NCBI GenBank assembly: GCA_964030785.1
Contig: OZ034971.1
Location: forward strand, 31,162,304-31,226,303
From: Siderastrea siderea
Lineage: Eukaryota; Cnidaria; Anthozoa; Scleractinia; Rhizangiidae
Length of the DNA stretch: 64,000 bases
Reading direction: 5' to 3'
Shown here: positions 23,212-35,439 of the stretch, in pieces
Layout: every line of letters starts with the position of its first letter
How positions within the stretch are numbered: the stretch's first letter is position 1
Translations under genes and position numbers: made by a program
Notes under the pieces: generated by a model
Database searches by the model: none
The model's input: the letters and a program-made list of their open reading frames with translations, nothing else
What the model was told of the DNA's origin: nothing

Positions 23212-23865
23212 CTAAGAAAGGAAACATGCATAAATATTGGGAAGCACTATTCTTCGTCAATCTAAATCCATATTTCGTGACACTTTGTTCGATTTAGCGA
23301 AAAACCATTTTCAACATAATTCTTTTGTTATGCATGTTTCAGACCGTGTGTTGGATTTCGCTAACTTAGATCTTATCCTTTTTAAGGATAATGTCTGAGT
23401 TGGGCTGCTTTTAATCCAGTTAATGCAGTTAATGCAGGAGTAACCGCAATGATTGTGTCATGTCTTTATTTTAAGGAAAGATGGGTTGACATTTTTAGAG
23501 ATTTGATCCAAAGATATTTGAACCAATCAGAAAGCTAGAAATTCAATAACAGAGTATGAGAATTCAATAATAACTAATAACTATTGTCTCTTTCAAGCAC
23601 TTTTCTAAACCGAAAGGCTTGCCAATTTTCACTCACTCAAGACCAGTTTGACAGACCCTTAAGTTTGAAACTGTGGGTTTTTAAGTGTAAATCATCCTTT
23701 TAAACGAGACGTATCCACCTAGAACTGCATCATACCTTGACGATTACGAAATATCGGGAAAAATACACCCCTTTGAGTTACATTTCAGGGGTGCTGCCTA
23801 TTACGATATCTCTTTTCCTCCTGGGCATGCAGTTCCCAGTTTTAACTGTAGGTGGCATTACTTAC

Positions 23866-24000
23866 CGTATTGATCTGTGTTCATGGGAGTGGTCCACAGT
23901 CTTGCCGGTCCATAATGCCACTGAGCATCATCATAAGGTATACTTCCTGTCCATGATGCCCCGCTATCACTCCAAGTACCAATCAGGTTTCTCCAGGCAC
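23866..24000 (-). pseudogene. Copy B LamG-like module exon 1
   Basis: 135 nt, open, reading [16 protein letters not shown] and [17 protein letters not shown]. The phase-1 acceptor completes the Gly codon left by the signal-peptide exon. It differs from copy C at a few silent sites only. Confidence 0.8.
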
Positions 24001-24837
24001 CTAGCAGAAAAACAAACCTCTTACTTCGCCTTTTAAAGATATTTATTTGGATATTGTCATAGTGTCTGCAGGTCAAAATGCATTATTCTCAAATACCAAA
24101 AAAATACCACATAATATATTTTGTCGTGAAATGTTCGCCAGTATGCCATTGTAAACCATAGAACAACAAGCAATGAACCTAATTATAAATACGCTTTAGC
24201 ATCGCAGATGTCACTCGGTGAGACATTGCTCGGCGCCTGTCACTATAAGCAGGTCGGCCCTAAAGTGTTAGTCTAAGTAGCAGGCACTTGAATACGGTGG
24301 TTAGCGTGATGTCATGACGCGCGAGGAGATCGCTTTCTTGAATCTCTCCTCGCACGAACTCCTCTCAAGTCCCTGACCCTGACATCGCTCGTTCGCGAAG
24401 GCTACTAAACAAAGAAGGAAACAAGTTTCGTTGTGGGATTGCTGATGAATGAAATTCCCGAGACTAAAGAATATGAAGTAAAACAGTTTTCTTTAAAAGG
24501 GCATATGTCACTTGAACCACTATTCTCTTTTTGGGTGGCTGAAGCTCAATATATCGATTAGTAAATTGTGAATTACCGTACAACAGTATCTAAAAGAAAC
24601 ATGCAGTTTTGGCTAAAGATAGGAAAGTTCTAGATTAATTCTATTTCAGATAACGTTTAAGTCGCCTATTTGTGATTCTGTAATTTACAGACATGGAATC
24701 CAGGGATGTACTTTACTGAGGTCAAACCGTAAGCTAAACCAAGCACAACACAGCGCAATTCAGTAGAATTTAAAGTTAATGACATACTTATTCCCGGTCG
24801 AAATCTCGGTCTAACAGAATAGTAATGTGAGAATTAC

Positions 24838-24913
24838 CTTCAACTGACACTGAAATTGCCATAAAAACGACTATTCTCTGGACGTTGCCGATAGTGAGAA
24901 CTTTGAACGCCAT
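24838..24913 (-). pseudogene. Copy B signal-peptide exon
   Basis: Starts ATG and encodes MAFKVLTIGN, then the hydrophobic RIVVFMAISVSVE, with donor GTAATT. It is intact, so the 5' end of the dead copy could still be transcribed. Confidence 0.8.
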
Positions 24914-27900
24914 GTTTTCAAGCCCGGAAGGTTTTACAGCGTTTCAGACGTACTCTGTAAAGCGTGCTGGAATGCTACACAATTTGCCAAAAAATACCAA
25001 AAAAGGTAAAACGACAGCAACTGAAACTGATACGCATTTGCTGTTACTGTTACCCACTACCGTTTGTTAAAAAAAACAACAACAACAACACGTACACATA
25101 CCATTTTAGGAGTGTTCCTTTTTTCACCAGACGGTAATTTCATGAATCGTACTTGGAAAGCGCTATTCTTTATGCTTAGCTTGGTCATGTGCTATGGAAA
25201 ACACCATCATCGATGTCACCATCATTATGTTAAACCAAGAGGGCTAAACATATTTTAATTCTTAAATCATAATGCCTAACAAATGCTTACATGAGACTTC
25301 TCCGGTCTCCAGTACCACCCCCTTAGGATCTTTAGCTGAGCTGGCTCGCCTAGCTAACTACAGGCATTGTGCAAAGAGTTGGAAAGGTTACTAAATTTCT
25401 CTCTTATTTAGATTTCCCTTATGCACTCCTCCCCTCATCTCAATGTTGAGCGTCAAATGAATTTATTAAAATTGACAGGGGACAAGGGAGGGGAGGGGGA
25501 GGGAGGGAAGGGGGCACCAAAACGGTCACATCAGCTACAACTGTTGTTAAAATAGTTTTTGAATATGACTCTTCAATTCATCTTTCCAGTTGAAAGCCTT
25601 CCCAACTGCTCATATATTTAGAAAGACCGCAGCGTTCCGCTCGATTGAAAGAGACCTCTGGTATCACCCGGCCGTTTGCATAAAACCTCTTCTTTAATAT
25701 ACTGTGAATGCCGAATCAGGCCTTCATATCAAACGCACTGTACCCAAATACTGAATTAAACCCCTCACGGACACTGTGATTTTCAAGATGTGCGCTGATT
25801 CGTTTGAAACTGAAAAATGACATAAGGAATCACAAATGCACCAACAAAGTTACATTTAACTTAGCTGAAATTTTACCCTCAGGTTTTTAGACTATTTTCC
25901 AAGAAATTGGGAGAATGAACCTGATTATTCTCTACACAACAAAGTAATGTACCTGCAATGTCAAAACCTATCAACGGTTTATCAGCCCTTACAGAGAACT
26001 TTTGTTGGGAAAATGGCAGTGAGGTGTCTCCTTCGTGGCGAAGATATTCATCTCGTAAACCTTTCAGTTTGAGGCCGATCGCTGAAGGAACTGAGCCAAA
26101 AAAAATTCACCTAATTACGGAGCAGAACGCTGTCCCAACCTCACGGCAGCCCACAGATCAGTAGATGAAACACTGAAACAGTTAATGGGCAATAAAATCA
26201 ACCACAGTTTTCTCTGGGTATGGATGTTAAAGCCCAGATCTGAGATACTGATGTGAAAGGACAGATTTCAGATATGTATATTATACCTCACATCTGAGCA
26301 AATGATTATGGAGATGTGATGTTATATCGCAAATGTGAGGTATAACATCCATACCTCAGACATGGGTATGGATATTTAACAATTATTCTACGAGGGCGCG
26401 CTGGATATCGAATGATAGATATAGATAATCACTTGATATCCAGCCCGAGTAGAGTAATTGTTTTATTAAAAACTTAACCATTATTTAAAAAAAAAAAATC
26501 AAGACAGAACGGGAAAAATGAGAAAAGAAATTTAAACGGAACAATAATGGATCACATGACTGAACGAAAAAGACGCCAAAACCTTGCGAAGTGTTGCAGC
26601 GTTTCATTGCAAAGCTGAATGAATCAATGAAAACTGCTCGAAAGTGAACAAAGTAGCCCGTCATCGCTCAAAGCGGATTGAAGTTGTACAATTTCACCAT
26701 ATTAGCTGCTGGAGTTGAAACTGAACAAGTTTGTAATCTATTCGCACAACGGAGCCATCATGTGGGTGTTTGATCGAACTGAGGACAGAACAAATTTGAA
26801 CTTGAAGAGGTAATTTCTATGCAGCTCAGAAGAAAGATTACTGTAGCAAGGAACATTGGAATTCACCATCATAGTTTGTCAAACGCAAAGCGCAAAATGC
26901 AGTTGTTCTCGGTTTGTTCAACTTGTTCAACTTCGTTTACCTGGCATCCGACTTCTATCTGAGCATTTGGACCTGTTGACACACACAGCTGCAACGAGTG
27001 CAGGTAAACCAGTGTCAAATTTGTGTGTTAAAGCCGAAAAAACTCGCCTTTACTTCCTTCTTGGTAGTTTGCAACTGTATTTTTTTAGTACTTGTTTAGA
27101 CCGCTTCATGAACCCCACGGAATAAACAGACGAGATGAAACTTAATCTATTTCTTTTTTTAAAAAAAGCTGTTAGTCACGTTTCCGCTTTCTATGTTTGT
27201 CAACCAATCATATTTAATCTTTTCATTTTAATCATTTTAAATCTTGTAACCGTTTCATTCGATTTTTACTTAGCTTTTACAGCCCCTGAGGAAGGTGAGT
27301 TTTGTCTCACCGAAATATTGGGCAATAAAATTATTACCCTTCTTAGCTGTCCAATCAGCCTTGCAATTGGTTTCATGATTTTCGCACCAACTCACCATGA
27401 ATGTGTGATAGTTTTTATTAAATGCTCCTGCCCCATTTCACTGTGTTTTATTTTATGTCTTGTCTTGATATTTTGAAGTGGAAAGCCTTCCTGATAAAAC
27501 CTACCGTTTGTTCAATTTCAATGATGGACGTGACGATCGATGAAAGAAATTAACTGTAAACACAATGCTTTTATGCTTAAATTTCTATTTCTGCACAGTT
27601 TCTTCAAACAAATTTTGACTTGTGTTAGACGATGCTGTTAGTGATGCTTGTTGGTGACGTTGTTAGTATTTCTGCTTGATTTAAATTCGCTGCCAAGTGG
27701 TTTTTCTCGTCCATTTTTCTCGCCGGGATGCTCGCGAGGAAAAACTTTCAGCTCACTTTGTTGTTCAGGTTCATTGACCATATTTGGTCGCAGCAGGTAT
27801 ATGAGCTGATAGCCTAGCTCCGTTCAGCCAATCAAAATGCTAGAAATCCAATATTCCTAGTCCAGTTTTTAATAATATGAATTATACCTCAGATCAAAAG

Positions 27901-28088
27901 TATGGATCTTAGTTTGTCACTACTTAGTTATTAACATGTTAATCTATACTAAAGAAATGACGTTAAAATTGTCAATAGAAATCATATGTTTTGAATCACC
28001 TCGCAGTGGGAGTTATAAAATGAAAAGCATGTAAAATGGACAAATAAAAAACATAACTTCATTTGGTACGTGAAAAACGCTTAATTAC
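24914..28088. other. Copy B 5' flank, repeated at 55-57.9 and 60.5-63.2 kb
   Basis: No gene is recognised. Long stretches align by eye with 54962-57900 and 60530-63170, for example 'atttcatgaatcgtacttgg', 'gtcatgtgctatggaaaac' and 'gacaggggac...agg'. A palindromic repeat sits at about 26380-26462. Open frames near 26856 and 27135 resemble nothing I know. Confidence 0.5.
26380..26462. repeat. Small palindromic repeat
   Basis: The arms 'caattattctacgagggcg' and 'gcccgagtagagtaattg' flank inner arms 'gctggatatc' and 'gatatccagc'. It looks like a short hairpin MITE in the copy B 5' flank. Confidence 0.55.
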
Positions 28089-28340
28089 TTGAACGAAATT
28101 CCTTTAAGTAGTAATGCTGTTTCGTGACAAGAAAACGAGACTTGCAGGCTTTCTCTCATTTTTTATCAGTTTGACGAGAAGTTCAAGCCACCCTCAAACC
28201 ATTTGCAAATAACTTTTCTCATTTGTATGTCATTGTTATCGGATGAGGAAATTGCGGGTAGAAACTATAAATTGCCCGATACTGAAAACAGCTATTATCG
28301 TCAAACATCGCAACAGTTTTAGGGTAGATAGTACGTTTAA
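28089..28340 (+). pseudogene. Remnant of a duplicated GPCR 3' end
   Basis: The last 12 codons plus stop of the GPCR recur (LNEIPLSSNAVS, then TGA at 28125-28127), followed by diverged copies of its 3' UTR such as 'aagccaccctcaaac' and 'gtagaaactataaa'. Everything upstream of these codons is missing. It marks the edge of the duplicated block that also holds copy C. Confidence 0.82.
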
Positions 28341-29117
28341 AAGTGTTTCCTCTGAGGTCCGTAACACGACTTGATGACATCACATAGCAAGGGAGTTACG
28401 TCATCATGATGTAAAAATGGCGGCCGTCTTGAACCTGCTATCTTGGATTTCTGGCTTTTTCAGTCCAAAACCTTCAGAAAACCATTAAAATTGGCCGAAA
28501 AGTAATGAAAAGTATAGTATTAAAATAACTCTTAAATGATAGAAAAATGTTAAAATTGGCAAAATAAAGTTAATACTTTTCATTTAAACCTGTAATATTC
28601 AAAATTTTAAGAAGACTGCCTGTCAAAATATGGCTGGTATGACAACGTCAGATTTGATGAACAATGTCAAGTCACACCAAATTGTTTCCAGATAAATTTT
28701 AGGATAAGTCACAAAGTTTGGTGGCTTTTGCTTGCATATAAAAAAGTTATTTAGCATTCAAATTTAAGGGACTGGTGGGATTTGATGGGTAGTTTCTGTA
28801 ATATATAGTGACCCCCCTCTACATTAGAAATTTTTATTTGGCCTCCCTTGGGAGGCCCCCCCCCCCAAAGAAAAAATGTTAAAGTTAATATAACACTCTT
28901 CAAGCTTAAATTAAAGTCAAGTCAATTTTAACAAACATTGTAGTTTAAAATCAGTCCTGCAGGAGTAACGTCTTCATTGACAAGCACAAAAGATTTTCCG
29001 GTTGGAGGTCCAGGGGTATCTTGCCCTGGAAAATTTGAAAATCTAGACATGCTCTAATGCAATTTGGTGCATTCTGAAGTAAACAAACAGACAATTAATC
29101 GGCTAGTTTAAAGCATT
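28341..29117. other. Repeat-like non-coding DNA
   Basis: No gene is seen. There are TGACATCA/TGACGTCA-like words near 28370-28410, a C tract at about 28857-28867 and wording ('aaaatggcggccgtcttgaa') similar to 16080-16120, so older dispersed repeats are likely. Confidence 0.35.
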
Positions 29118-29296
29118 ACATTCAACTCTCGTTATAGCAGACACCACCAGGACCACGACTTGGTGCCCGTAATAGAGAGAGTCCGTCACAGCGGGAGAAA
29201 CTTTCGGTAATTCTTATTCCTTGGGACTTCAGCTCCTGTCCGTAATAACAGGGTGTCCGTAATAGCGAGGTGTCTCCAAGGCGAGAGTTGACTATA
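29118..29296. mobile_element. TA-type MITE, copy 1
   Basis: The ends TACATTCAACTCTCG and CGAGAGTTGACTATA mirror each other. The interior repeats 'gtccgtaata' words. It is nearly the same element as 35750-35929, and TA flanks suggest Tc1/mariner-type mobilisation. Confidence 0.75.
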
Positions 29297-30099
29297 TTTT
29301 GGACACTGTTATCAGTTGTTCATTCGTTTGAGAATAGACCAGCAGAGGCCAAAAAAGAGTTGACATTAACATTACCCTGGCTGTATTTTGTAAGGAAACA
29401 GTTGGTGGGGTAGAGTTGCCGTTGGGTGTATAATAAAGTACGGGTTCTGGAGGCATGCTCCCCTGGGAAATTTTGAATTTTCAGAACCTTAGAAACGCTA
29501 ATTTTTTTGGCATTCTGGCACTGATGTTTGCATCATCACAAATGCTGTCACTACCAAATTAAAAAGCAATGTTTTTGGTGACCCCACCGCCCCTTACACA
29601 CCACATTTTTTCGGCTACCCCCCCCCCCTCCCCACCTCATAAAAAATGAACGGTCCCTAACGTAGGCACTTTCTGCCCCCTTCTCCTCCAGGCCGAATAG
29701 GGTTTAGGTAATTAACTCAGAAAGAAGTTAAGGTGCTACGTTTTCAATGAAAGTATTCTACTTACACAATAGTGTGTCTTTTTCGGGGGTTATCGTCCAG
29801 AAGTCGCCCCGAGGAAATTTGATGTGTTCTACACAACAGCAATATAACAAGTGAAAAAAAAAAAAAACAGCTTCGAGGGCTTATATGCTAGTTTTAAGAA
29901 CAATAAATTTCCAAAGGACGACTATCCGCCTATGCGTCCGGAAACAAAAGCACTCTTGACTATTGTTTTTTTAATTATTATTATTGACCACTATATTTTC
30001 TACCGCCCAAAAAGTTTGAGGTTGTTTCTTTTCCAACAATCAACTTCTCTAACAGAAAAGAACAAAAAAAAAGAATAAAAGAAAAAATAGGTGAAAAAA
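29297..30099. other. Non-coding DNA left of the large transposon
   Basis: No gene is recognised. It holds homopolymer tracts (C run at about 29620-29633, A run at 29852-29867) and ends in the A-rich target of the transposon. Confidence 0.35.
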
Positions 30100-30360
30100 T
30101 ATGGCGCGCCTTTCCAGTCAATATTCAAACAATTTAATATTAATTAAATATTAATTTCTTTGCCATATTTTTTTTCCTTTCTGTACGTTTTTATATTGCT
30201 GTTATATTTTTTTATATATCTTCCTATTAATATTGTTGCCTATTGTTTTTTTTTTCGTTCTCTTTATTTTATATGCGTTGCATATTTTTTATATTTATTC
30301 CATTTTTTTTGGGCGTTCCAAGTGGGATTTTTTTCACGTGATCAAAACTGAGATCCTGTA
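30100..30360 (+). repeat. Left terminal inverted repeat of the transposon
   Basis: Very AT-rich arm pairing with 35440-35716, best in the outer 37 bp. It leads directly into a start codon in the context aaaATGGCGGACG. Confidence 0.75.
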
Positions 30361-30383
30361 CTTTCCCGCCAACTTCAAACAAA

Positions 30384-32127
30384 ATGGCGGACGAGACTTT
30401 AAGAGATGCGAATGAGAGAGGCCTCTACAACTTCGTAGAGTCTCTTCGTAGCCTATTGATTGGTATTCAGAATATGAACGCTCAAGATTTGTCAGTTGAA
30501 TACTTTGAGGAAGCTAACTTGCGCCTAGAAGATGCAACTTCAACTTTACAGTTGCTGCTACAAAGTGTGTGGCAAAGTGATGACCCTGTGGTTCGAGATT
30601 TTAAGACAATTATTGAAGCTGTTTTGACAAAAGTACGCTTTGTTTTTCAAGTAATGACAATGTATGAGCAGAGAGACTCCGTTGAATCAACGGCGTCGAA
30701 TTCGTTCGCTTGTCCTACTTCTAAACTAACAGGTAGTCGGAAGACCAGTCATCGTTGTCGAAAGAGAGCAGATCGAATTCTTACGTGAACTGCACTTCTC
30801 CTGGGCAAAAATCGCCAGTTTGTTAGGAATCAGTGAAAGTACGTTACGTCGAAGAAGACGGCAATTAAACTTAAATGATGACAACTAGAACTGGACAGCA
30901 CTGTCAGGTGCGTAGCAATGCTATTTATACCAGTAGCTTATCGGTATTAAGTCGAAAGGAAGTGGAGGTGCATAAGTTCTATTAAAGGTATATAGTCTAC
31001 ATGGGCGACAGTTCTAGTCTTTATATAAATGTACAAACGTTTCTTCAGATTCCCAGCTTGAAGACGCTGTCAAAGAAATTAGAAGTATTACTCCAAACAT
31101 TGGACAACGAAGATTGCTTGGAGCTCTCAGAGCAGGAGGATTTCGAATCCAACGATGGAGGGTTCGCAACTGTCTTCGTAGACAAGACCCGCTTGGGACT
31201 GCACTTCGCTGGACTACTCCGGTTTACCGTAGAAAGTACTCAGTACCAACGCCGAACTCTTTGTGGCATATAGATGGCAATCACAAGCTCATCAGGTACC
31301 GCTTTGTTGTGCACTGCTGTGTTGATGGTTATTCAAGGCTTATTGTGTATGCCACCTTAAAGGACAATAACCGAGCAGACGCGGTGTTGGAACTGTTCAT
31401 GAAAGGCGTGCACGAATTTGGTTTACCTTCAAGAGTAAGAAGTGATCATGGATTGGAAAATGTCGGGGTGGCACAGTACATGCTAGAGAATCGAGTACTG
31501 GACAGGGGAAGTATGATAACGGGAAGCTCTGTACACAACTGCCGCGTTGAGCGCGCTCATCGCGATATTTACGCTGGTGTACTTTGTCACTTTGCCAATA
31601 TCTTTAGTGGAATGGAAGACATGGGTATTCTGGACCCGTTAAATGAAGTACGCTTATTTGCATTGCACTCTGTTTACATACCAAGGATAAACAGGGCATT
31701 GCAACACTATACAGTCCCTGTTTCTGGTGAGCACCAGTTGTCTTCACTTCAAATTTTCACTTCTGGGATTTTGGAGAACATACACTCTGGATAGTCTGGA
31801 GTTGACAGTTTTTTAAACCCAAATGAAATTCCATTATATGGGTTTGATCCAGATGGCCCTTTTCCGTTAGATGACAACGATTACCAGGTTTCACTACCAG
31901 CAGTTGATGTTCAGCTCACAGCACAACAACTGCAAATTTTGAATGATTCATGTCATCCTTTGAATGAGGATGGTGAACATGGTAGAATTCAATATTTGAG
32001 ATGCATGGACAACCTTATCAATCAAGAAACTTTCTTGAATTTAGCCCGTTTGGTGGTAAATAAATTTGAACAGAAATTCCAAGTACCCAGCTTTAAAGTT
32101 GAAATTCTTTGTTTAGTGGGAAACTAG
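30384..32127 (+). pseudogene. DD35E integrase-like transposase, inactivated
   Basis: The first exon starts at 30384 (MADETLRDANERGLYNF) with an amphipathic helical region. At about 30730 the homologous frame shifts by one position to VVGRPVIVVEREQIEF, followed by a helix-turn-helix (WAKIASLLGISESTLRRRRR) that stops at 30886-30888. Coding resumes at 31049 after a TTCTTCAG acceptor; the donor is unclear. The catalytic core reads LWHIDGNHKL (first Asp), then SRVRSDHGLENV (second Asp) and HNCRVERAHRDIY (Glu), with 35 residues between the last two. The same frame continues past a TAG at 31792-31794 (SGVDSFLNPNEIPLYGF) to 32127. It would cut and join DNA at the element ends. One frame break and one in-frame stop make it a pseudogene. 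Confidence 0.85.
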
Positions 32128-32685
32128 TTCTAGAAATATTCGTTTTATTATGTCATGGTTTTTATGATGATTGGATTGGTTGGGCAGCAGAGTTTACACT
32201 ACAAGCGCGACTGGGGGTGGGGGGTGGTTATTTCCTTTTGCTTCGCACTGCCGCTCGATTGGTGACTAGCAAAGTCAGTGACAGATTGGAAAGGTTAACA
32301 GTGTGAAATTTATTATTATCCTTTCAAATTACATCAATCAGAATAAAACACAACAGATGCAACCTAATGTTAACAACAGTCAACATTAAAACATTAAAAC
32401 CTCAACAATACAACTCAAAAGAGCTGTTTGCTCAAATCTCAACTACAAATATAGATAACAAGCCTGCTATAACAATAGGCCTTTCCCTAATGATTTCCCA
32501 GTATAATGTACAGGAATAGGTGCACAAATAATGTGTGCATTGGTTAACGTTTTAAAAACTGTAAATAAACATCAAAGCCAGTAAACACAATTTATAACAA
32601 AAGGAGATCACTGGTATGTTTATAAACAGTGTGCTACAGAACTGACACATAAAACAGTCGTCTTCAATTTTGGTTAAAAGGTTTA
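32128..32685. other. Spacer between the convergent transposon genes
   Basis: AT-rich, with no coding region. It presumably holds both 3' UTRs, and ATAAA-like words on either strand are frequent. Confidence 0.4.
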
Positions 32686-34167
32686 TCACACGATGTCCAT
32701 TTCCCAGTAATCGGATGTCAGTATTGCACTAAACGCCTCCCTAAGTTCAGGATATGATTGATATGTAGATGATATCTCCAACCAAGTATTACAAGTGTGG
32801 GCAATTGGTCGGCGTCCCAAGCCAGCTACATTTGTAAAATGTACTTGGATTGCATCAAAAAGCATTAACTCAGACCCACTGATAAACCTTACAAATTTTG
32901 ATAATTTCTGAGGAGTATCAAGGCCTTTAATATATCTTTTGAGAAACTTAAGGCTATCCCTTTCCCCATCACTCTCAGGGTTTGCCTGTAGACAACTAAG
33001 AAGCTTACTGGTGGATGGAATTAACAATTCGTACCTTGTGGAAAGTGCTGTCAAATCAGGGAAACCACGAAGCAGGGTGCAAACTATATCCTTCCAGCAG
33101 TCCGCAATATATTGCGGCTTCTGCAGAAGCTCCTTATGGGCTATTTCTTCAATGATGTGAACAATATTTTCAGAATTAACCTTACTTCGACAGTCATAAT
33201 TACTCAGCACTTCTAAAAGCTGGTCCATTTCATCTTTATCATTCCACTGCATATCGCCAGCTAGGCACTGGTCAATCACACGTTTTTCATCAGCTCAAAT
33301 GTAATTTCTAAAGGATTGGGTTAGCATGTAGCTACTTACAGCAGATTCCTCCCAAAAAAGACAGGCAAGGAACATTTGAGACAAAAGGACTGGTAGGTAT
33401 TGACAAGTTAAATATCCCTTTACCAAAATTCTACCAACAGCAACCCATTCTTCTCTTTGGTAGTCATGCCTAACACATGGTACACGCTCATTTTCTCCTA
33501 TAAACAGGGAATCATATGTTTCTTTCCAAAAAAGAGAGAAAACATCTCTAAGTACCCCAACACCTCTGCCTACTTCTTCGACTCCCCTAGCATCAATAAC
33601 AATTATCTCGACGTCTTGACCCATGATTAAAGGATCTCGGAATAAGTCAATCATATCTCTCTTAATGTTTAACCTATGGACATAGATGGTACATTTTTGT
33701 TGAGGTTCAGGTACAGGTTCAATTACTGGTACAGGCAACTCAGATGTTACATAGTTATTGCCTAAAACATCAGATGATGCAGAGTTATTGCTTAAAACAG
33801 GCGAAATTACTGATACAGGTGACTCAGGTGTTACCAAAACACTATCAGAGTTACTGCTCTCTACATTATTTAACTCTGCCTCTGCCTGGAAGGGGTGGTG
33901 CAAAAACTCATCCACAGCTGTGGCTTGCTTTTCCTCGCTCTCCTCACATACAAGCAACACAGGGTTCCTTTGTGTTCCATTAACACTGAAAAGAAATAAA
34001 ATTGACAGAAAACTTAAAACAAAAAGTAAACCAAGTGAAAAATTGATGTAAAATACTTTGAAGTGTTCATTTTATTATCATATGAACAAGTAGCAGTATA
34101 CCGATAACAAATAATATCCTGCAGCATAAGATTTCAATCAATCAATAAATAATCAATCAATCGATCG

Positions 34168-34211
<44 letters not shown>

Positions 34212-35411
34212 GTCAGTCAATAGATGCATGGATCCCTTTTGAGACAAACTGGAGAATATTTACAACAAAAAGACATTGTCAAGAATAGTAGCACAAACTG
34301 AGATGTCAGTCTATATACAAGAATTAATTCCACAGCATTGGGATGCTGTCAAATTAACTTTCATATCTATTTATACTGAGGTTTTGTGACAAGAGAAGAA
34401 TACAAAAACACTCACAGAAATCTCAACAGGTCTTATTTTTTGTCCAGTGCAAAATTTAAAAGAAAAAATACCTTGGACCTCTATCTAACACTGGGTTCTC
34501 TAGTTCCTCGTCGGTTTCACACTCATCCTCAGATTCCAAGGGGGTCAGTGACCTAACATAAACAGCTCCTTGACCAGCCATCCTGGTCACTCTTTCTGCA
34601 TCCAGAGTTATACCATCTGCCAACTTAGGAGTTACCAGCTTTCCATAATATGGCTAGGTTGAGAAAAACACTGATATTAATTGAAGGCTTCTTGAAAATT
34701 GCAAGTGCACGAATGAAATAACAACAATAAAAGCTTATATATTTTTTGTATTAAAATGATCACAATAGAAGATGCTAACATGAGTTGACTTGACAAGCTA
34801 CATACCTTGACATATTCAAAAAGCAAAAGCTCTGGGAAGCGATTTAAAATGGCACTTTTAAGGGAATTTGCATCCCAGCATTTGTCAAAAGGAAACTCGT
34901 GGCAGACAAGATCTCTTTCTTCTAAATTTAGACGGGTGTTGTGAGTAGGCACTTTGTTTATCTTGGGACTTGGAATGATAACAAGATCCTTGAAAACGAC
35001 TGTCTTGGATGGCCGACCTCTGGTGGACTTTATGGGCTGCTTTGGCCTTGCTGTTCTCCTACTAATACCACTCTTCCTGTTAGCTCGGTTCGAGCCAAGT
35101 GTTGGAAATAATGTTGTTAGCTGCGTTCGAATAGAACTGTTTGTAAACACTGGCGAAGACGTAGATTGAACGGCACTTTCCTCGTTGATAGTCTGGCGTT
35201 GTCCAGGTTCCTCGCTGTTAACAGTTAGACGTTCCCCGTTGTTCGCCTGTCTGGGAGAGACTGACGTTGAATTCAACCGAGGGACAACGTTCTTGTAAAA
35301 CCAGGTCTCAAATGACTTAAAACTTCCAAGGCATCCGCGGCCGCACGACATGCAGAAGAAAGCTCTTGCTCCATGTGACCGGAATCCAAAATGGCGGATA
35401 GTGACCCTCAT
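32686..35411 (-). pseudogene. HECT-type E3 ubiquitin ligase carried by the transposon
   Basis: Exons are 35411-34806, 34653-34472 and 33985-32686, with introns bounded by GT-AG and phases 0 and 2. Together they give 695 codons plus stop. The N-terminal third has a CMSCGRGC cysteine cluster and a Ser/Thr-rich stretch. The third exon holds the HECT-like domain: GVGVLRDVFSLFW, VPCVRHDY, WVAVGRILVKGY, and the C-lobe with FTNVAGLGRRPIAHTCNTWL and DYWEMDIV at the end. The Cys of HTC is in the place of the ubiquitin-thioester cysteine. A single in-frame TGA at 33295-33297 (after SFRNYI, before ADEKRVIDQC) interrupts an otherwise open domain. By homology it is closest to G2E3-like HECT proteins. Why a transposon carries it is unknown. 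Confidence 0.85.
34139..34212. repeat. (AATC)n microsatellite in the HECT gene intron 2
   Basis: About 70 bp of AATC/ATCA tetranucleotide units with a few GATC variants, inside the second intron. Confidence 0.85.
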
Positions 35412-35439
35412 GAATCACGGTAATGTGATCACGTGTTTG

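Larger units (their letters stand above)
17097..24913 (-). pseudogene. ZP gene copy B: LamG-like/CCP/ZP membrane protein, broken
   Basis: Exons in transcript order are 24913-24838 (signal peptide), 24000-23866, 23211-23127 and 22046-21777 (LamG-like module), 20917-20727 (CCP1), 20272-20078 (CCP2), 19433-18849 and 18000-17699 (ZP), and 17227-17097 (TM and tail). The EGF exon present in A and C is missing. Compared with copy C the fourth exon is 14 nt shorter and frameshifted. CCP1 has lost 1 nt and has TAG at 20842-20844 and a Cys-to-Trp change. ZP1 is 1 nt shorter and shifted. ZP2 begins Gly-Tyr where A and C have Gly-Cys, and its donor is a weak GTGTGA. This is a pseudogene by several independent lesions, although the promoter, signal peptide and TM exons persist. 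Confidence 0.87.

Noticed and set aside
26856..27476. Two plus-strand open frames of 89 and 113 codons
   Set aside because: The duplicated flanks at 57 and 62.7 kb do not keep these frames, and no domain is recognised.
34139..34212. AATC array considered as a CRISPR-like or regulatory array
   Set aside because: Simple tetranucleotide repeat without spacers.
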